Below are positions 5,898 through 7,647 of a stretch of DNA of 7,647 nt, piece by piece. Origin of the DNA: Clostridia bacterium (lineage in GTDB: Bacteria > Bacillota > Clostridia > SK-Y3 > JACMMQ01). The position numbers and the translations under genes are program-made. The first letter of the stretch is position 1. Each line of letters opens with the position of its first letter. The notes under the pieces are model-generated. The model ran no database searches and was not told the DNA's origin. It saw only the letters and a list, made by a program, of their open reading frames with translations. The stretch covers positions 1 through 7,647 of the forward strand of contig JACMMQ010000160.1 in the NCBI GenBank assembly GCA_014378955.1, in the 5' to 3' direction.

Positions 5898-7559
5898 ATG
5901 AGGAACAAAAAGCAAGAGCGGTTTGATATTGGCACGCCGCTGGCACGGGAGGAATTGGTGCGAGATTGTTATTTACAGGCGAAGCGTGCGAAGGAGCCAT
6001 TTACACGACAGATGGTGCAAATGAACCAGTATTACAATGGCAACATGTATGCAGGCGAACAAATTGCGGAGTTTTGTGCTACGCAGGGGCTGTCGTTTGC
6101 GCCACCGTGCTTGCCCGACCCACGTATTCAGGTGGAAAGTCAGATTGACCCCACGGTGCCACAATTTGCCTTTCGAGGGCGTGACAATGTGCTTGACCCA
6201 CAAAAGGCAAAAATAAGGCAGGACGTGGTGGACTTCATTTGCTACAACAACCGATTGAGCGAGCAAAATATCGAGAACGAGCGTAACCTCAACAAGTACG
6301 GCAACGCTTTTTGGAAGGTGTCTTTTGACGGTGCTGTCAAGGGGCTTGGGTTTGTGGGCGATATTTGCATTGGCAACCCCTCCCCTGCCCACATTTACCC
6401 CGATCCATCCGCTTACACCGTGGACGACTGTGAATACATCATTTACACCTACCGCATTCACAGACGCAGGGCAAGAAGAACGTGGGGCTGTGTGATTGAT
6501 GGGCTTAAAAATGACCACAACCATGGCGATACGGAGATATTCGCCATGGAGGAGCAGGACATGCATTTATCGCCAGAATTTGCACCGTTTATCAAGGACA
6601 TCAATGATGATACGTTGCAGGTGATTGAATTTTGGTACCGTGATGACGAGGGCGATATTGCGTGCTCGGTGCAAATTGACAACAAGGAGGTGCAATTTAT
6701 CCCGAAATATTGGCAAGCGACCAGACATTCTGGCAACCAGCTCTATCCGTTTGTCAAGTACGGCAAAACACCGATGGACCAAAGCTTTTGGGATGAGGGG
6801 GAAATCGCCCCTGTGGTTGGCTTGGTGGATGCCGCCAACCGTGAGCTGTTGACCGCTATCGTCAACCACATGATGACGGGCAATGACGTGGTGGTGGCTG
6901 AGGAAGGGGCTTTTGCGGACGACTTTGAATTGGACAATTCACCAGGGGCGGTGTGGAAGCTCAAAGCCAACAAAATGGGGCGTGTGCAGCGGTTGGGCGG
7001 TTTACAGCAAAACACAGGCTTTTTGAACATGGTGGAATTTCTACACGCCAAAATCGAAGAAACCAATGGCAATTATCAAAGCCGAAATGGCTTACAGCCC
7101 GACCGTGTCACCACGTTTCGTGGATTGCAGGAGCTTAATGCCCGAGCGGATACACGGCAGGAGGTCAAAAAAGCAGGGCGACAACAGGGCTTTCGCAGGC
7201 TGTTTGAGCTGATTGACTGGTCTGCCCTAGAGTTTTACAACACCGACCGTTTGGTGATGATTCGTGGCAATGACGAGGGTGCTAATCAAGCCTCCCTCTA
7301 TTTCAACTCCGAACAGCACCGCATCTATGACGATACGACCAACCGCTATTATTATCCGTTGGCGGACGTGGAGCTGTTGACAGGCAAGGGCATGGAAAAA
7401 TCGCCACAGCTTATGCTGGACACCATTGAAAAGCTGTCCAAAACTGCCATTACACCTGAAAATGCACCCATGGTCAAGGCAATGGTGCAAATGCTCACGT
7501 TGCCCAACACGCAGGAAATTTTAGATCACATTGACAATGTTACGAGCGGTAACGCATGA
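5898..7559 (+). CDS. Phage portal protein (P22/podovirus-like)
   Basis: This 553-residue protein is called a portal on sequence pattern and on its place right after terL. Portals form the dodecameric ring at one capsid vertex through which the terminase threads DNA. The N-terminal part carries the usual MNQYYNGNMY segment (42-51), then SQIDPTVPQFAF (81-92) and a helical NERNLNKYGNAFWKV region (127-141). A wing-type stretch follows: GNPSPAHIYPDPSAYTVDDC (159-178), then EYIIYTYRIHRR (179-190). The stem region is EGEIAPVVGLVDAANRELLT near 300-319, and PGAVWKLKAN (349-358) and NGNYQSRNG (390-398) follow. The C-terminal part is helical. AAGGGAG at 5884-5890 is 7 nt before the ATG. The reading frame is intact. 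It is shorter than P22 gp1 (about 725 residues) and near the size of T7-type portals. Repeat copies in opposite orientation flank it. No single invariant catalytic motif exists for portals, so the family call is less certain than that of terL. Confidence 0.75.
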   Translation: MRNKKQERFDIGTPLAREELVRDCYLQAKRAKEPFTRQMVQMNQYYNGNMYAGEQIAEFCATQGLSFAPPCLPDPRIQVESQIDPTVPQFAFRGRDNVLDPQKAKIRQDVVDFICYNNRLSEQNIENERNLNKYGNAFWKVSFDGAVKGLGFVGDICIGNPSPAHIYPDPSAYTVDDCEYIIYTYRIHRRRARRTWGCVIDGLKNDHNHGDTEIFAMEEQDMHLSPEFAPFIKDINDDTLQVIEFWYRDDEGDIACSVQIDNKEVQFIPKYWQATRHSGNQLYPFVKYGKTPMDQSFWDEGEIAPVVGLVDAANRELLTAIVNHMMTGNDVVVAEEGAFADDFELDNSPGAVWKLKANKMGRVQRLGGLQQNTGFLNMVEFLHAKIEETNGNYQSRNGLQPDRVTTFRGLQELNARADTRQEVKKAGRQQGFRRLFELIDWSALEFYNTDRLVMIRGNDEGANQASLYFNSEQHRIYDDTTNRYYYPLADVELLTGKGMEKSPQLMLDTIEKLSKTAITPENAPMVKAMVQMLTLPNTQEILDHIDNVTSGNA

Positions 7560-7568
7560 GGACGATAT

Positions 7569-7620
7569 GTGGGCGCTGCCCACGCCCGCCCCTTTTTGAA
7601 AAAAGGGGACAAAAACTTTA
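7569..7620 (-). repeat. Hairpin repeat, copy 2 (opposite orientation to copy 1)
   Basis: This 52-bp unit begins 9 bp after the portal stop codon. On the + strand it reads GTGGGC-GCT-GCCCAC (7569-7583), then a CCCC/T-run/A-run/GGGG hairpin (7589-7608), then ACAAAAACTTTA. Its reverse complement matches copy 1 at 5749-5805 along the whole length. The remaining 27 bp of the window hold no gene, but AAAGTTTT at 7639-7646 may be the start of another copy in the forward orientation. Confidence 0.75.
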
Positions 7621-7647
7621 GTTGGGGGTTTTTTAATCAAAGTTTTA

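Noticed and set aside
5773..6000. A 75-codon - strand frame through repeat copy 1
   Set aside because: Its C-terminal residues are only the translation of the hairpin repeat, and the rest is antisense to the portal start region.
5973..6566. A 197-codon open frame on the - strand inside the portal gene
   Set aside because: It lies wholly antisense to a well-supported portal frame, has no recognisable domain and no clear ribosome binding site. It is explained by the codon composition of the + strand gene.
1..7647. CRISPR array, tRNA or rRNA genes, riboswitch
   Set aside because: No regularly spaced direct repeats, no cloverleaf-like or rRNA-like stretches, and no recognisable riboswitch core were seen in the intergenic regions.

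Overview
All seven genes lie on the + strand. The window looks like chromosomal DNA of a Gram-positive anaerobe or fermenter of the Bacillota, probably class Clostridia. This rests on strong GGAGG-type ribosome binding sites about 7 nt before each ATG, consensus sigma-A-type promoters, galactokinase and L-lactate dehydrogenase genes, and dispersed hairpin repeats between genes. No 16S or other species marker is present, so the assignment is an inference.

Left part (1-2647): the 3' half of a galactokinase gene ends at an intrinsic terminator. It is followed by a near-consensus promoter and a two-gene, AT-rich operon. The first gene encodes an ABC/SMC-like AAA ATPase of the RloA/AbiLi type. The second encodes an RloB/AbiLii-type protein with Toprim-like acidic motifs. 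Their TAATG junction shares one base, and together they resemble the AbiL abortive-infection (anti-phage) system. One 60-base line sampled in this operon has 18 G+C, against 27-35 in lines sampled from galK, ldh, terL and the portal gene. That contrast suggests the operon was acquired as a cassette.

Middle part (2648-4140): an L-lactate dehydrogenase gene follows the defence pair with no terminator between them. Next is a small VOC/glyoxalase-fold gene with its own promoter, which overlaps the ldh stop codon. A 12-bp perfect hairpin with a T-run closes this block.

Right part (4141-7647): a 74-bp element with terminal inverted repeats sits between that terminator and two phage packaging genes. 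These are an apparently intact large terminase (ATPase and nuclease motifs all present) and a P22/podovirus-like portal protein. No small terminase, integrase, repressor or attachment site is visible, and metabolic genes lie directly upstream. The portal gene is flanked by two copies of a 52-57 bp hairpin repeat in opposite orientation. The terL-portal block is therefore either the left edge of a prophage head module or a remnant/domesticated packaging module; the window ends too soon to tell.

The items most worth a second look are the AbiL-like pair, the odd setting of terL and the portal gene, and the inverted repeat pair around the portal gene.
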